Below are positions 63,401 through 64,000 of a stretch of DNA of 64,000 nt, piece by piece. The translations under genes were made by a program, and so were the position numbers. Each line of letters begins with the position of its first letter. Position 1 is the first letter of the stretch. The DNA is taken from NCBI GenBank assembly GCA_013399015.1, contig VWZX01005690.1:2728001-2792000 (forward strand), written 5' to 3'. The notes under the pieces are model-generated. The model ran no database searches, was not told where the DNA came from, and saw nothing but the letters and a program-made list of their open reading frames with translations. This stretch comes from Galbula dea (Eukaryota > Chordata > Aves > Piciformes > Galbulidae).

Positions 63401-64000
63401 GATCCTGGAGTGTCAGCACAGAGGCAAGGGACTCTGTGAAAGCCCAATTCATTTCAAATGGTTTCAAGCACAAAAGCAAGAAGCCATTTCTCGAGTGGTA
63501 ACAACACAAAGCAGTGAAGGAGATCAGGACATAGAAAGCTGAGATAAGCTTTTGATTTGGAGGACTTTCTGGTCAAGGCATAAGAATAGATCTGGTTTTG
63601 GGAGACATAAATTCAAACCTTCTGTGGCTTAAAATGAAAGGTGGAAAAAACCTCCTCAAATGGGGAGTATCTTCTATTGCACTGGCAATAGTAAATTTAA
63701 ATTTTCTATATATTATACAGCATTTGTGACCTTGCATACAGTAAGCTGAAACAAACTTGTTCCTTTCTGTTACAAGTAATTGTTTTTATTTTTCTCTATC
63801 CTTTTTACAAGCCTCTTACTACTTCTTTTAAAGTTGCACCATTTACACACCTACAGAGATGATCTAGAAGGTGGTTTGTGCCTGTCTCATCTCCTGCTTA
63901 TGCATCATTCAAAGAAAGGGAAACTTGCTTCTCTTGCTTCTCTATCATCTTCACCTATCTCTGTGAGTTCTGGGATCAGTCCCTCTCCTGGTTGCTGTTC

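Larger units (their letters stand above)
51411..64000. other. Intergenic region to window end, no gene recognised
   Basis: About 12.6 kb of AT-rich sequence. It includes an AAT repeat at 53811-53838, a 24-bp tandem duplication at 57437-57483, an 11-bp tandem duplication at 62740-62761, a short candidate exon boundary at 55818-55843, and a CCATTGACTTCA-type motif at 55637. No coding gene, RNA gene or further CR1 copy was seen. Confidence 0.55.

Noticed and set aside
12751..64000. CRISPR-like arrays, tRNA genes, bacterial-type operons or an integrated DNA virus
   Set aside because: No regularly spaced repeats, no cloverleaf with A/B boxes that I could see, and no long open frames on either strand.

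Overview
This is a 64 kb piece of a vertebrate nuclear genome, almost certainly from a bird. The evidence is an intron-split gene with GT/AG junctions, an AT-rich CpG-poor background, three fragments of avian-type CR1 LINEs carrying the typical 3' tail, and one antisense fragment resembling a bird endogenous-retrovirus LTR. I saw no mammalian Alu, L1 or B1-type repeats and nothing prokaryotic. The species cannot be fixed from this sequence alone.

Region 1 (40-9465, + strand) holds the last eight coding exons I can join of SNX13 (sorting nexin-13, RGS-PX1). They splice into one open frame of 342 residues: the C-terminal half of the PX phosphoinositide-binding domain, a helical linker, and the complete C-terminal nexin domain, ending at TGA 9463-9465. 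The N-terminal membrane segments, the PXA and RGS domains and the first half of PX lie upstream of the window. A long AT-rich 3' UTR follows. Candidate poly(A) signals lie from 10.06 kb to 12.73 kb, and the most plausible ends are near 12.2-12.75 kb.

Region 2 (about 12.75-64 kb) has no protein-coding gene I can support. In mammals the 3' end of SNX13 faces a long gene-poor interval towards AHR, and this stretch fits the same kind of desert. It contains a CR1 fragment (about 25.42-25.92 kb), an antisense CR1 tail (about 30.85-30.96 kb), an internally deleted CR1 (about 51.28-51.41 kb), an antisense LTR-like fragment (about 46.26-46.52 kb), simple repeats, small hairpins and G-rich tracts. A few isolated splice-site-flanked segments could be lncRNA exons. 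The open frames here are mostly 60-120 codons, often overlap on both strands, and show no recognisable domain.

No new multi-gene system is visible. The observations most worth checking are the internally deleted CR1, a 57-nt perfectly alternating purine-pyrimidine tract in the presumed SNX13 3' UTR, the candidate exon at 41531-41650, and the in-frame-skippable SNX13 linker exons.
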